A stretch of DNA of 64,000 bases from Acidimicrobiia bacterium. GTDB taxonomy: Bacteria; Actinomycetota; Acidimicrobiia; IMCC26256; JAMXLJ01. The stretch covers positions 62,001 through 126,000 of the forward strand of contig DASRES010000086.1 of the NCBI GenBank assembly GCA_035651955.1, given 5' to 3'. Positions 1 through 8,469 of this stretch are shown in pieces. Made by a program: the position numbers and the translations under genes. Position 1 is the first letter of the stretch. Each line of letters begins with the position of its first letter. The notes under the pieces were generated by a model. That model was given only the letters and a program-made list of their open reading frames with translations, searched no databases and had not been told where the DNA came from.

Positions 1-756
1 GTCGCGGCCGCGCGCGCGTCACGCGTCCCGACCCTCGTGCACGAGCAGGACGCCGCGCCGGGCCTCGCCAACCGGATCGCCGTCCGTCTGGGCGCGCGCG
101 CCGCCGTCTCGCTGCCCGACACGCCGCTGCCCGGCTCGACGCGTACGGGGAACCCGGTGCGCCGCGAGATGGTCGAGCTCGTCCGATCGCCGTCGTCGCC
201 GCCGCTGCTCGCCGTGGTGGGCGGGAGCCTCGGCGCCCGTACCCTGAACGTCGCGGCCCTCGACCTGTACCGACGCTGGCGCGACCGTGACGACGTCGCC
301 GTGCACCACGTGACCGGTCCGCGCAATTACGACGAGTGCGCGCAGCGGCTGGCGTCGCTCCGGCGTGCCGGCGACGCGCTCGACTACGTGCTCGTCCCGT
401 ACGAAGAGCGTCTCGACGGCGTCTACGCGCGCGCGTCGCTCGCGTTGTGCCGCGCCGGCGCGGGAACGGTCGCCGAGCTGACCGCGGCCGGTGTCCCGTC
501 GGTCCTCGTCCCGCTCCCCGGCGCGCCCGCCGACCACCAGACCCGCAACGCCGAGACGCTCGCGCGTGCCGGCGCGGCGCTCGTGCTGCGCGACGACGAG
601 TGCGACGGCGCGCGCGTCGACGAGCTCGTCGCACCCTTGCTCCACGACCGCGCCCGCCTCGACGCCATGAGCGTCGCCGCTCGGTCGATCGCCCGTCCCG
701 ACGCCGCCGCGCGCCTGGCGGACCTGGTCGAGGAGGTCGCCGGTGTACGAGCTTGA
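1..756 (+). CDS. murG: UDP-GlcNAc transferase MurG, C-terminal part (5' truncated by window)
   Basis: MurG is the membrane-associated glycosyltransferase that adds GlcNAc to lipid I to make lipid II. The frame is open from base 1 and ends with TGA at 754-756, so about 251 C-terminal residues are visible and the start lies outside the window. Family features: LVHEQDAAPGLANR near the window start (MurG HEQN-x-x-PG motif, here with D for N), a GGSLGA glycine loop, and the donor-site stretch LCRAGAGTVAELTAAGVPSVLVPLP, which is the hallmark RaGa-t-EL-a-G-PsilvP block. It overlaps murC by 14 bp, so the two are translationally coupled within the dcw cluster. Confidence 0.93.
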   Translation, partial: VAAARASRVPTLVHEQDAAPGLANRIAVRLGARAAVSLPDTPLPGSTRTGNPVRREMVELVRSPSSPPLLAVVGGSLGARTLNVAALDLYRRWRDRDDVAVHHVTGPRNYDECAQRLASLRRAGDALDYVLVPYEERLDGVYARASLALCRAGAGTVAELTAAGVPSVLVPLPGAPADHQTRNAETLARAGAALVLRDDECDGARVDELVAPLLHDRARLDAMSVAARSIARPDAAARLADLVEEVAGVRA

Positions 757-2152
757 CCTCCGGGAGCCGCGGCGCATCCACGTCGTCGGCGTCGGCGGCT
801 CGGGGATGAGCGCACTCGCGCTGCTGCTGCAGGAGATGGGCCACACCGTGTCCGGATCGGACCTGCACGAGTCACGCGCGCTCGAGCGCTTGCGTGTCGC
901 GGGCGTGGACGTGAAGGTCGGGCACACCGAGGACAACATCGCGCCCGCGACGGACGCGGTCGTGATCTCGTCGGCGGTCCCGTGGTCGAACCTCGAGGTT
1001 CGCGTTGCGCAGGCGCGCGACGTCCCGGTGCTCCGCCGCGCCGACGCGCTGCGCGCCCTCGTCGCGACGCGGCGGACGATCGCCGTCGCCGGCAGCCACG
1101 GCAAGACGACGACGTCGTCGATGCTCGCGCTCGTCCTCCTCGCGGCCCGGCGCGAGCCGAGCTTCCTCATCGGCGGCGAGCTCCACGAGGTCGGCACGAA
1201 TGCCGCGCGTGGCGCGGGCGACCTCCTCGTCGTCGAGGCCGACGAGAGCGACGGCACGTTCCTCGAGATCGCGCCCGAGATGGCCGTCGTCACGAACGTC
1301 GAGCCCGACCATCTCGAGCACTACGGCACGTTCGACGATCTCGTCGACGCGTTCGAGCGGTTCCTCGCCGGGATCCCCGGGCTCGTCGTCGTGTGCGCGG
1401 ACGACGGGGTCGCGCGCCGGCTCGCGGCGCGACGCGCCGGTGCCGTCACGTACGGCGAGTCGGAGGATGCCGACTACCGGCTGACGGGCTACGAGAGTGG
1501 CGGCCGCGTCGGCAGCCGCTTCGACGTGACCGTGCGCGGTCGGCACCTCGGCACCGTGGAGCTCGCGGTCCCAGGCCGGCACAACGCGCTGAACGCGCTC
1601 GGTGCACTGGCGACCGCCTCCGAGCTCGGCGTGGACCTCGCCACGATCGTCGACGCGCTGCGCAACTTCGGCGGTGTCGCCCGCCGGTTCCACTTCAAGG
1701 GTGAGATCGACGGCGTGACGCTCGTCGACGACTACGCGCACCTGCCGGCCGAGCTGCAGGCGACGATCCGCACGGCGCGCGAGTGCGGCTGGCGGCGCGT
1801 GGTCGCGGTGTTCCAGCCGTACCGCTACATCCGCACGTCGCTCATGTGGCGGGACTTCGCGGACGCGTTCACGGAGGCCGATCTTCTCGTGCTGACCGAC
1901 GTGTGCGCGCCCGCGGCGGAGGTGCCGATCCCCGGCGTGTCCGGCCGGCTGATCCTGCGCGCCGTGCTCGACGCGCACCCGTCGCTGCCGGTGGCGTACT
2001 TCCCGCGTCGATCGGAGCTCGCGGCGAACGTGCTCGCCGTGACCCGCCCCGGCGACGTCGTCCTCACGATGGGTGTCGGCGACGTCGGGAACCTGGCCGA
2101 CGAGATGCTCGCGCTCGTCCGCGAGCGCGAGCTGCGGGCGAGCGCGTCGTGA
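743..2152 (+). CDS. murC: UDP-N-acetylmuramate--L-alanine ligase MurC
   Basis: Cytoplasmic ATP-dependent ligase that adds L-Ala to UDP-MurNAc, the first stem-peptide step of peptidoglycan synthesis. It has 469 residues, normal for the family. Visible motifs are the N-terminal Rossmann loop GVGGSGMSALA, the Mur ligase P-loop GSHGKTTT, the Mg-binding VVEADESDGTF, NVEPDHLEHYG and the C-terminal substrate block DDYAHLPAEL. Most MurC proteins have DDY-x-HHP-T-E in that block; here the second His is Leu and Thr is Ala. The GTG start at 743 lies inside the end of murG. The TGA stop shares one base with the murB ATG. Confidence 0.96.
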   Translation: MYELDLREPRRIHVVGVGGSGMSALALLLQEMGHTVSGSDLHESRALERLRVAGVDVKVGHTEDNIAPATDAVVISSAVPWSNLEVRVAQARDVPVLRRADALRALVATRRTIAVAGSHGKTTTSSMLALVLLAARREPSFLIGGELHEVGTNAARGAGDLLVVEADESDGTFLEIAPEMAVVTNVEPDHLEHYGTFDDLVDAFERFLAGIPGLVVVCADDGVARRLAARRAGAVTYGESEDADYRLTGYESGGRVGSRFDVTVRGRHLGTVELAVPGRHNALNALGALATASELGVDLATIVDALRNFGGVARRFHFKGEIDGVTLVDDYAHLPAELQATIRTARECGWRRVVAVFQPYRYIRTSLMWRDFADAFTEADLLVLTDVCAPAAEVPIPGVSGRLILRAVLDAHPSLPVAYFPRRSELAANVLAVTRPGDVVLTMGVGDVGNLADEMLALVRERELRASAS

Positions 2153-3099
2153 TGCTCGCCGACGCCGCCCGTGCGTTGCGCGACCGGCTCGGCGACGCGG
2201 TCACGTGCGACGCGCCGATCGCCGAGCTGACGACGTACCGGCTCGGCGGACCGGCGGCGGTGCTCGTCCGGGTCGGCGACCTCGACGCGCTCGCCGCGGT
2301 CGCCGAGGTCGTCCACGGCCGCGCGGTACCGGTGCTCGTCGTCGGGCGTGGCTCGAACCTGCTCGTCGCGGAGCACGGGTACGCGGGCGTCGTCCTCGTG
2401 CTCGACGCCGGGTTCGCGCACGTCGACGTCGAGTCGGACGATGTGGTCTCCGCCGGGGCGGCGGTGCCGTTGCCTGTGCTCGCGCGCCGGAGCGCGGCCG
2501 CGGGGCGGGCGGGACTCGAGTTCTACGTCGGCATCCCCGGCACGGTCGGCGGCGCGGTGCGGATGAACGCCGGCGGCCACGGTCGCGACACGCGCGAGGT
2601 CGTCGCAGACGCGCACGTCGTCGACCTCGCCTCAGGTGCCGCGACGATCCGGACGTGGATCCCGGACGACCTCGGGCTCGGGTACCGCACATCGGCGCTC
2701 GGCCCGTACGACGTCGTGGTCGGCGCGCGCTTCACCGTGACGCGCGGCGACGCGGCAGCGTGCGAACGACGGATCGCGGACGTCGTCGCGTGGCGACGTG
2801 AGCACCAGCCCGGTGGCGCGAACGCGGGATCCGTGTTCCGCAACCCGCCGGGCGACAGCGCGGGCCGGCTGATCGACGCGTGCGGGCTGAAGGGGCTGCG
2901 CGTCGGAGGCGCGTTCGTGTCGCCGAAGCACGCGAACTTCTTCCAGGCCGAGCCGGACGCGACCGCGGACGACGTCCACGCGCTCGTCGCGCAGGTCCGG
3001 CGCCGCGTCGAGGAGCAGACGGGCATCCGGCTCGAGCCCGAGCTGCACATGGTGGGCTTCGAACCCGAGGAGGCGACCGTGGGAGGTGGCGGCGCGTGA
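2152..3099 (+). CDS. murB: UDP-N-acetylenolpyruvoylglucosamine reductase MurB
   Basis: FAD-dependent reductase that converts UDP-GlcNAc-enolpyruvate to UDP-MurNAc. It has 315 residues. FAD-binding segments TTYRLGGPA and GRGSNLLV are near the N terminus, followed by GIPGTVGGAVRMNAG. The catalytic Ser lies in AGSVFRNP and the catalytic Glu in LEPELHMVG close to the C terminus. This is a type II-like MurB without the extra loop of the E. coli enzyme. The ATG at 2152 shares its A with the murC stop. A longer open frame extends upstream but only through antisense-like codons inside murC, so the start at 2152 was chosen. Confidence 0.96.
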   Translation: MLADAARALRDRLGDAVTCDAPIAELTTYRLGGPAAVLVRVGDLDALAAVAEVVHGRAVPVLVVGRGSNLLVAEHGYAGVVLVLDAGFAHVDVESDDVVSAGAAVPLPVLARRSAAAGRAGLEFYVGIPGTVGGAVRMNAGGHGRDTREVVADAHVVDLASGAATIRTWIPDDLGLGYRTSALGPYDVVVGARFTVTRGDAAACERRIADVVAWRREHQPGGANAGSVFRNPPGDSAGRLIDACGLKGLRVGGAFVSPKHANFFQAEPDATADDVHALVAQVRRRVEEQTGIRLEPELHMVGFEPEEATVGGGGA

Positions 3100-3866
3100 G
3101 CACGACCAGCGCGGACCAGCGCAGCATCGACCCGCGCATCCGTGCGCGTCGCGTCGAGGTGATCCGCGCACAGGGACGCCGGCGGCTGCGGGTGCTGCTC
3201 GCCGTCGTGTGCGCCGGATGCGTGGCCGGGCTCGGGTGGCTGCTCGTGCAGTCGCCGCTGCTCGACGTCGACCACGTCGACGCGACGGGCGCCGGTGCGG
3301 TCACGCCCGCCGAGATCCGCGCGGCCGCGCGCGTCGAACCGGGGTCGGCGCTGCTCACACTCGACCGCGGCCGGATCGCGCACCGCGTGGAGTCCATCCC
3401 GTTGGTGCAGCGCGCTGTCGTGACGAAGCACCTGCCGGGGACGGTCCAGATCACGGTGACGTTGCGCCAGCCCGCGGCGTGGATCGCGCGCGGTCCCGGC
3501 ACGGTCGCGCTCGTCGACGCGTCGGGGCGCGTCCTGGAGGACGTCCCGGCCCCGCCGGCCGGCCTCCCCGAGCTCGCCGGCGTCGGGGTCGTGCCCGCGC
3601 CCGGCGGCCAGGTCGACGTCCGCCTGCTGAGCGTCGCGCACCGGCTCCCCGACGAGCTGCGCCCGATGGTCGTCGGCCTCGCGCTCGATCACGGCAACGT
3701 CACGCTGCGGCTCGCGCCCGGCGCGCCGGCGGGGGAGATCCGGCTCGGCACCACCGCGCAGCTCACCGCGAAGACCGACGCCGCAGTCGCGGTGCTCCAC
3801 GCGCTCGACGGCGCGCGCGTGCACTACGTCGACGTGACGATGCCCGAGACACCGGCGACGGGATGA
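3096..3866 (+). CDS. ftsQ: Cell division protein FtsQ/DivIB
   Basis: Bitopic division protein of the FtsQ-FtsL-FtsB complex, acting outside the membrane at the septum. It has 256 residues: a basic cytoplasmic tail (residues 1-35), one membrane segment (about 37-56, VLLAVVCAGCVAGLGWLLV), a POTRA domain beginning LLDVDHVDATGAGAVTPAEI, and the FtsQ domain. The GTG start at 3096 overlaps the murB stop by 4 nt (GTGA). Its place between murB and ftsZ supports the call because sequence conservation in this family is low. No ftsA follows, as expected for Actinomycetota. Confidence 0.9.
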   Translation: MSTTSADQRSIDPRIRARRVEVIRAQGRRRLRVLLAVVCAGCVAGLGWLLVQSPLLDVDHVDATGAGAVTPAEIRAAARVEPGSALLTLDRGRIAHRVESIPLVQRAVVTKHLPGTVQITVTLRQPAAWIARGPGTVALVDASGRVLEDVPAPPAGLPELAGVGVVPAPGGQVDVRLLSVAHRLPDELRPMVVGLALDHGNVTLRLAPGAPAGEIRLGTTAQLTAKTDAAVAVLHALDGARVHYVDVTMPETPATG

Positions 3867-3909
3867 GCGCGTGTCGCTCGCGGCGCGTGCGCGCCGCCGC
3901 GCGCGCCCG

Positions 3910-3938
3910 TTGACCAGTGCGGGACGATTCGGTAGAGT
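3910..3938 (+). promoter_or_regulatory. Sigma70-type promoter for ftsZ
   Basis: A TTGACC -35 box (3910-3915) and a TAGAGT -10 box (3933-3938) are separated by exactly 17 bp in the 267-bp gap between ftsQ and ftsZ. This would place transcription start near 3945 and give a leader of about 190 nt. The hexamers and spacing are seen directly; activity is inferred. Confidence 0.6.
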
Positions 3939-3956
3939 CTCGACCGATACCGCAGG

Positions 3957-4001
3957 TTGACATAACGCTCGACCTCCAGTTGAGGTTCACGGTTCACCCT
4001 G
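3957..4001 (+). promoter_or_regulatory. Leader element with TTGACATAAC and inverted ACCTC/GAGGT arms upstream of ftsZ
   Basis: TTGACATAAC begins at 3957 and is followed by ACCTC-CAGTT-GAGGT, a 5-bp inverted repeat, then a second GGTTCAC. It could be a second promoter -35 region, an operator, or an mRNA structure in the ftsZ leader. From memory, similar TTGACATAA/TTGAGGTT sequences lie upstream of ftsZ in other actinobacteria, but I could not check this. Confidence 0.35.
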
Positions 4002-4133
4002 ACCTGCGGGAACAGTCGCGACACGCATTCGATCCGATCGGCGAGCACGCCACGACCGTGCTCGCCGATCGCCGCGGCACGACGTCGTGACGCCCGGCGC
4101 GGGTACCGTGCCCGCCGACAAGGAAGGGTCCCC

Positions 4134-5213
4134 ATGCTCGGTGCACCGCAGAACTACCTCGCCGTCATCAAGGTCGTCGGGATCGGCGGCGGTGGCTGCA
4201 ACGCGGTCAACCGGATGATCGACGCGGGGCTGAAGGGCGTCGAGTTCGTCGCGATCAACACCGACGCGCAGGCGCTCCTGATGAGCGACGCCGACGTGAA
4301 GCTCGACATCGGTCGCCAGCTCACGCGCGGTCTCGGTGCCGGGTCGGACCCTGACGTCGGCCGTCAGGCGGCCGAGGAGCACCACGACGAGATCCAGGAG
4401 GTGCTCAAGGGCGCGGACATGGTGTTCATCACCGCGGGCAAGGGTGGCGGCACCGGCACCGGCGGTGCACCGGTCGTCGCGGAGGTCGCGAAGCAGCTCG
4501 GCGCGCTGACGATCGGTGTGGTGACGCGTCCGTTCTCGTTCGAGGGCCGGCGCCGCTCGGTGCAGGCCGAGAGCGGCATCCAGCGCCTCAAGGAGAAGGT
4601 CGACACCCTCATCATCATCCCGAACGACCGTCTCCTCCAGGTCTCCGACCAGAAGACGACGATGCTCAACGCCTTCAAGATGGCCGACGAGGTCCTCCTG
4701 CAGGGCGTGCAGGGCATCACCGACCTCATCACGACGCCGGGCCTGATCAACACCGACTTCGCCGACGTCAAGATGATCATGACGAACGCCGGCTCCGCGC
4801 TCATGGGGATCGGCTACGCGTCGGGCGAGGGGCGGGCCGTCACCGCAGCGCGCGGCGCGATCTCGAGCCCGCTGCTCGAGGCGAGCATCGAGGGCGCGCG
4901 CGGGATCCTGCTGAACGTGTCCGGCCCGTCGGACCTCGGCCTGTTCGAGGTCAACGAGGCGGCCGAGATCATCTCGCAGGCCGCGCATCCCGACGCCAAC
5001 ATCATCTTCGGCGCCGTCATCGACGACGCGCTCGGCGACGAGGTGCGCATCACCGTCATTGCCGCGGGCTTCGATCGCTACGAGGGTGAGCGTCGCCCGA
5101 CCGAGGCCTCGACACCGCTCGGCCTCCGCGAGGAGGAAGCCGCGCTCGCGGGCAAGGACGAGGAGATCGACCTCTCCGACGACGACTTCGACGTCCCCGA
5201 GTTCCTCCGGTAG
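4134..5213 (+). CDS. ftsZ: Cell division GTPase FtsZ
   Basis: Tubulin-like GTPase that forms the Z ring. It has 359 residues, short for an actinobacterial FtsZ because the C-terminal linker is brief. Seen: [13 protein letters not shown] at the N terminus, the tubulin signature [17 protein letters not shown] from about residue 104, the T7/synergy region and the C-terminal tail [11 protein letters not shown], which fits the conserved peptide bound by SepF. An AAGGAAGG ribosome site precedes the ATG at 4134 by 5-6 nt. It is followed without a gap by pgeF (TAG and GTG share one base). Confidence 0.98.
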   Translation: MLGAPQNYLAVIKVVGIGGGGCNAVNRMIDAGLKGVEFVAINTDAQALLMSDADVKLDIGRQLTRGLGAGSDPDVGRQAAEEHHDEIQEVLKGADMVFITAGKGGGTGTGGAPVVAEVAKQLGALTIGVVTRPFSFEGRRRSVQAESGIQRLKEKVDTLIIIPNDRLLQVSDQKTTMLNAFKMADEVLLQGVQGITDLITTPGLINTDFADVKMIMTNAGSALMGIGYASGEGRAVTAARGAISSPLLEASIEGARGILLNVSGPSDLGLFEVNEAAEIISQAAHPDANIIFGAVIDDALGDEVRITVIAAGFDRYEGERRPTEASTPLGLREEEAALAGKDEEIDLSDDDFDVPEFLR

Positions 5214-5923
5214 TGCCCCGCCTCGGGATCGCCGAGGTCACGTTCACGACGCGCACGGGCGGTGTGTCGCGCTCGCCGTACGAGTCGCTGAACCTCGCTG
5301 ACCACGTCGGCGACGATCCCGACGCCGTCACGGAGAACCGGCGACGCGTCGCGCGCGGCATCGCAGGCGTTCCCGACGATCCACGGCGATGGGTGTGGTT
5401 GCGACAGGTGCACGGCGCGCGTGTCGTGCGCGCGGACGACGCGGGCGTGAGCGGCACCGACGCCGACGCGGTCGTCACGACCGTCCCCGGCCTGCCGCTC
5501 GCGATCCTCGTCGCCGACTGCGTGCCGATCGCGCTGGCGACGCAGCACGCGGTCGGCGCGGTGCACGCGGGGTGGAAGGGTCTCGAGGCCGGCGTGGTCG
5601 CGAACGCCGTCGCGGCACTCGGCCCGGGTGACGTACGCGCGCTCGTCGGTCCGTGCGTCAACGCGTGCCACTACGCGTTCGGCGAGGACGACCTCGCTCG
5701 CCTCGCGGCGCGCTTCGGTCGCGGTGTGGTGTCGCGGACGCTCGACGGTGACCCTGCGCTCGACCTGCCTGCCGCAGTGGTCGCCGCGCTCGCCGAGGCG
5801 GGCGTCCACGACGTGGCGAGGGCGGCTCCGTGCACCGCCGACGCTCCCGACCGGTACTTCTCGCACCGGCGGGACGGCGTCACCGGCCGTCAGGCGATGA
5901 TCGTCGTGAAGAAGACGACGTGA
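5213..5923 (+). CDS. pgeF: Peptidoglycan editing factor PgeF (YfiH / laccase-domain, DUF152)
   Basis: Cytosolic Zn-dependent protein. The E. coli homologue is reported to remove misincorporated L-Ser from UDP-MurNAc, and other homologues show purine nucleoside phosphorylase or adenosine deaminase activity. It has 236 residues. The family blocks are GVSRSPYESLNLADHVGDD, the first ligand His in RQVHGARVV, Cys in LVADCVPIAL, His in AVHAGWKGL and the LVGPCVNACHY segment. The GTG start shares a base with the ftsZ stop, and position between ftsZ and yggS is the usual one. Confidence 0.9.
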   Translation: MPRLGIAEVTFTTRTGGVSRSPYESLNLADHVGDDPDAVTENRRRVARGIAGVPDDPRRWVWLRQVHGARVVRADDAGVSGTDADAVVTTVPGLPLAILVADCVPIALATQHAVGAVHAGWKGLEAGVVANAVAALGPGDVRALVGPCVNACHYAFGEDDLARLAARFGRGVVSRTLDGDPALDLPAAVVAALAEAGVHDVARAAPCTADAPDRYFSHRRDGVTGRQAMIVVKKTT

Positions 5924-6570
5924 CCGACCTCGCGACGCGCATCGACGAGGTGCGGACGCGCATCGCGGACGCCGCCGGCCGAGCCGGTCGCGACCCGAGC
6001 AGCGTCACGCTCGTCGGCGCGTCGAAGACCGTCCCGGCGGAACGGCTCGTCGAGGCGGTCGACGCGGGCCTGCGCGACCTGGGCGAGAACCGCGCCCAGG
6101 AGCTGCTGGCCAAGGCGCCCGTCCTCGACGGGGCCGGGTGTGCACCGCGCTGGCACTTCGTCGGCCGCCTCCAGCGGAACAAGGTCGCGGCACTCGCGCC
6201 ATACGTCGCGCTCTGGCACTCCGTCGACCGCCTCTCGCTCGGCGAGGCGATGGCGCGCCGCGCCCCGGGCGCGCGGGTGCTCGTGCAGGTCGACGTCGGG
6301 GACGAGCCCCAGAAGGGGGGCTGCACCCCGAGTGACACGCCCGCACTCGCCGACTCCCTCCGCGCGCTCGGCCTCGACGTCGCCGGGCTGATGACCGTCC
6401 CGCCCCGGACCGCCGATCCCCGCGCGTGCTTCGCCACGTTGCGAGAGCTCGCGTCACGGGTCGGGGCGGACGAGCTCTCGATGGGGATGAGCGAGGACTT
6501 CGAGGTCGCGGTCGAGGAGGGCGCCACGATCGTGCGCGTGGGCAGGGCGATCTTCGGTCCCCGGGCCTGA
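5920..6570 (+). CDS. PLP homeostasis protein YggS/PLPBP (YlmE)
   Basis: Single-domain fold-type III PLP-binding protein without known catalytic activity, involved in pyridoxal phosphate homeostasis. It has 216 residues. The PLP lysine is in LVGASKTVPAE (residue about 34); ENRAQEL, HFVGRLQRNK and the phosphate-binding end SMGMSEDFEVAVEEGATIVRVGRAIFG are all typical. The GTG at 5920 overlaps the pgeF stop by 4 nt. A hairpin (6588-6608) follows, suggesting that the ftsZ-pgeF-yggS unit partly ends here. Confidence 0.92.
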   Translation: MTDLATRIDEVRTRIADAAGRAGRDPSSVTLVGASKTVPAERLVEAVDAGLRDLGENRAQELLAKAPVLDGAGCAPRWHFVGRLQRNKVAALAPYVALWHSVDRLSLGEAMARRAPGARVLVQVDVGDEPQKGGCTPSDTPALADSLRALGLDVAGLMTVPPRTADPRACFATLRELASRVGADELSMGMSEDFEVAVEEGATIVRVGRAIFGPRA

Positions 6571-6587
6571 TCGAGCACCCCGCCCGT

Positions 6588-6608
6588 CCACGCTCGCGCG
6601 AGGCGTGG
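6588..6608 (+). terminator. Hairpin between yggS and sepF
   Basis: CCACGC pairs with GCGTGG across a 9-nt TCGCGCGAG segment that is itself largely self-complementary. There is no T-run, so it would be an imperfect intrinsic terminator or an mRNA-processing structure. A TAGGCT box at 6613-6618 just after it could restart transcription for sepF. Confidence 0.35.
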
Positions 6609-6639
6609 GCTGTAGGCTGACCAGCGGGAGGTCGTGCGG

Positions 6640-7149
6640 ATGGCTTCGTTGTGGCGTCGCACCCTGGTGTACCTCGGGTTGCAGGACGACGACGAGTACG
6701 CCGAATACGACGAGTACTACGAGGAGGCGCCCGAGCCGGTCGTGACGCGGGTGCAGGCTCCGGCGCGCGCAGCAGAGGTGGGCGCGACGGTCCGGCCGCT
6801 GCCCCGCAACGACGAGCCCACGGTGGTCCCGTCGCCGAAGCCGCCCGTGATCCGGCCCATGCCCGCGAACCACGCCGCCCGGGTGCACGTCGTCGAGCCG
6901 CACGGCTTCAACGACGCGCAGGAGGTCGGCGACCGGCTCAAGGCGAACCAGCCCGTCATCGTGAACCTGCAGGGGCTGGGCCGGGATCTCCAGCGGCGGC
7001 TCATCGACTTCTCGAGCGGGCTCGCGTACGCGGTCGGCGGGACGATGTCGCGCGTCGCGGACCAGGTGTTCCTCCTCACCCCGGCGGACGTCGAGGTCTC
7101 GCAGGAAGAGAAGGAGCGCCTGCAGGCCAAGGGCCTCTACCGGACCTGA
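6640..7149 (+). CDS. sepF: Cell division protein SepF
   Basis: SepF anchors FtsZ filaments to the membrane and replaces FtsA in actinobacteria. It has 169 residues from ATG 6640. The N-terminal amphipathic helix MASLWRRTLVYLGL is followed by an acidic Asp/Glu/Tyr linker and a C-terminal SepF domain (HVVEPHGFNDAQEVGDRL through FLLTPADVEV). A GTG at 6634 is also in frame, but the GGGAGG ribosome site lies 8 nt before the ATG and only 2 nt before the GTG, and family members start MA-x-W/F-W-R. Confidence 0.94.
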   Translation: MASLWRRTLVYLGLQDDDEYAEYDEYYEEAPEPVVTRVQAPARAAEVGATVRPLPRNDEPTVVPSPKPPVIRPMPANHAARVHVVEPHGFNDAQEVGDRLKANQPVIVNLQGLGRDLQRRLIDFSSGLAYAVGGTMSRVADQVFLLTPADVEVSQEEKERLQAKGLYRT

Positions 7150-7158
7150 CGCAGCACC

Positions 7159-7416
7159 TTGACCGTCGTCTGCGCCTTCATCCTCGTCTACCTCATCGTG
7201 CTCATCCTGAGGGCGGTGCTGTCGTGGTTCCCGGTCCGCTCGGGCAGCGCGATGGCGTCGATCAACTCCGTCCTGTTCCAGCTGACCGAGCCGCTGCTCG
7301 CGCCGCTCCGCCGGGTCATCCCACCCGCGGGCATGTTCGACCTGTCGTTCCTCGTGCTGTTCTTCGGGATCCTCATCGTCCAAGGGATCCTCTGCGGGAG
7401 CAGCGGCATCATCTGA
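7159..7416 (+). CDS. YggT family membrane protein (YlmG/SepG)
   Basis: Small integral membrane protein of 85 residues with two hydrophobic segments (about 3-22 and 62-80) and the family loop RAVLSWFPVRSGS...LTEPLLAPLRRVIPP. Relatives sit next to sepF across actinobacteria and are linked to division-site or nucleoid organisation. The start is TTG at 7159; the next possible start (GTG 7198) would cut the first membrane segment, so TTG is the better choice. Confidence 0.85.
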   Translation: MTVVCAFILVYLIVLILRAVLSWFPVRSGSAMASINSVLFQLTEPLLAPLRRVIPPAGMFDLSFLVLFFGILIVQGILCGSSGII

Positions 7417-7460
7417 GACCGGCGCCGCTGCGCTGCCGCGCCGTCACACCCTCGCGTCGC

Positions 7461-7473
7461 TAGCATGGCGGGC
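7461..7473 (+). promoter_or_regulatory. -10 box TAGCAT placed for leaderless divIVA mRNA
   Basis: TAGCAT at 7461-7466 is followed by exactly 7 nt and then ATG 7474, so transcription should begin at or next to the start codon. There is no Shine-Dalgarno sequence. The same arrangement recurs before several genes in the window. Confidence 0.5.
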
Positions 7474-8460
7474 ATGGACGTGACGCCGCGCGATCTGCGG
7501 GACATGGACATCCGCGAGGGTTTCCGGGGCTACAACCGGGATGACGTCGACGAGCTGCTCGAACGCGCCGCCACGACGATCGAGTCCCTCCAGGACCAGC
7601 TCGCGAAGGCCCAGGAGCGCGTCGCGTCGTTGGAGAGCGACGCCGGACGGGGTCGCGAGAACGAGGACATGCTGCAGCGCACGTTGCTGCTCGCGCAGAA
7701 GACGGCCGACGAGGCGATCGCGGACGCGCAGACGCGTTCGAAGCAGATGGTCGAGGAGGCCGAGACGCGGGCGTACGCGCTCGTCAGCGAGGCGGAGGCG
7801 ACCGCGCGCCGCATGGCGATGGCGGAGCAACGCCGGCTCGAGGCCGAGGTGCTCGGCCTCGGCGCGCGCCGCGAAGCGTTGCTGGCCGACATCGACAACC
7901 TCGAGCGGTTCGAGACGGAGTACCGGTCGCGCCTGCGTCGCGCGATCGAGGCGGACCTGCAGTCCCTCGACCAGCGACCGACGGTGAGCGCGGGGTCGCG
8001 CCCGTCGATCCACGACGTCGAGCTCCCGACGCCGCCCGAGGGCGCGCGCCAGGAGCAACCCGCGCCGCAACCGCCGCCGCAACCGCAGGCACCCGCGCCG
8101 GCTGCCGCGAGCGAGGAGCCTCCGCGCCCCGACCAGAGCACGGTGACGATCGACGCGGTCCCGCCGTTCCCCGAGCCGGCGCCCGACGCGCCCGCACCCG
8201 CGGGGAGCGCGGCCTCCGACGCGGCCGGTGCACCGGCAACGGACGAGCACGCGCGTGAAGAGCGCGCGGGCAACGGGCGCACGCAGCTGTTCGCCGAGGA
8301 GCCGCCGATGGACGCGCAGGTCCTGGACGACGACGCGTTCTTCGCCAGCCTGCGCGAAGCCGTGCGCGACGAGCGCCCGCTCGGTCCCGTCGAGCACCAC
8401 GACTACGACGACGACGAGGAGAGCGGTCGCTTCGGCAACGTCTTCAAGCGTCGCCGGTAG
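7474..8460 (+). CDS. divIVA: DivIVA/Wag31-type polar coiled-coil protein
   Basis: Cytoskeletal protein that binds curved membrane at poles and septa and directs polar growth. It has 328 residues from ATG 7474 (ATG 7465 is a 3-residue longer alternative overlapping the -10 box). The N-terminal DivIVA domain reads MDVTPRDLRDMDIREGFRGY; a heptad-rich coiled coil spans roughly residues 30-165, followed by a Pro/Ala/Gln-rich low-complexity region and an acidic tail ending in a basic FKRRR. Long linkers of this sort are common in actinobacterial DivIVA. Confidence 0.92.
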   Translation: MDVTPRDLRDMDIREGFRGYNRDDVDELLERAATTIESLQDQLAKAQERVASLESDAGRGRENEDMLQRTLLLAQKTADEAIADAQTRSKQMVEEAETRAYALVSEAEATARRMAMAEQRRLEAEVLGLGARREALLADIDNLERFETEYRSRLRRAIEADLQSLDQRPTVSAGSRPSIHDVELPTPPEGARQEQPAPQPPPQPQAPAPAAASEEPPRPDQSTVTIDAVPPFPEPAPDAPAPAGSAASDAAGAPATDEHAREERAGNGRTQLFAEEPPMDAQVLDDDAFFASLREAVRDERPLGPVEHHDYDDDEESGRFGNVFKRRR

Positions 8461-8469
8461 CGCGTCGGA

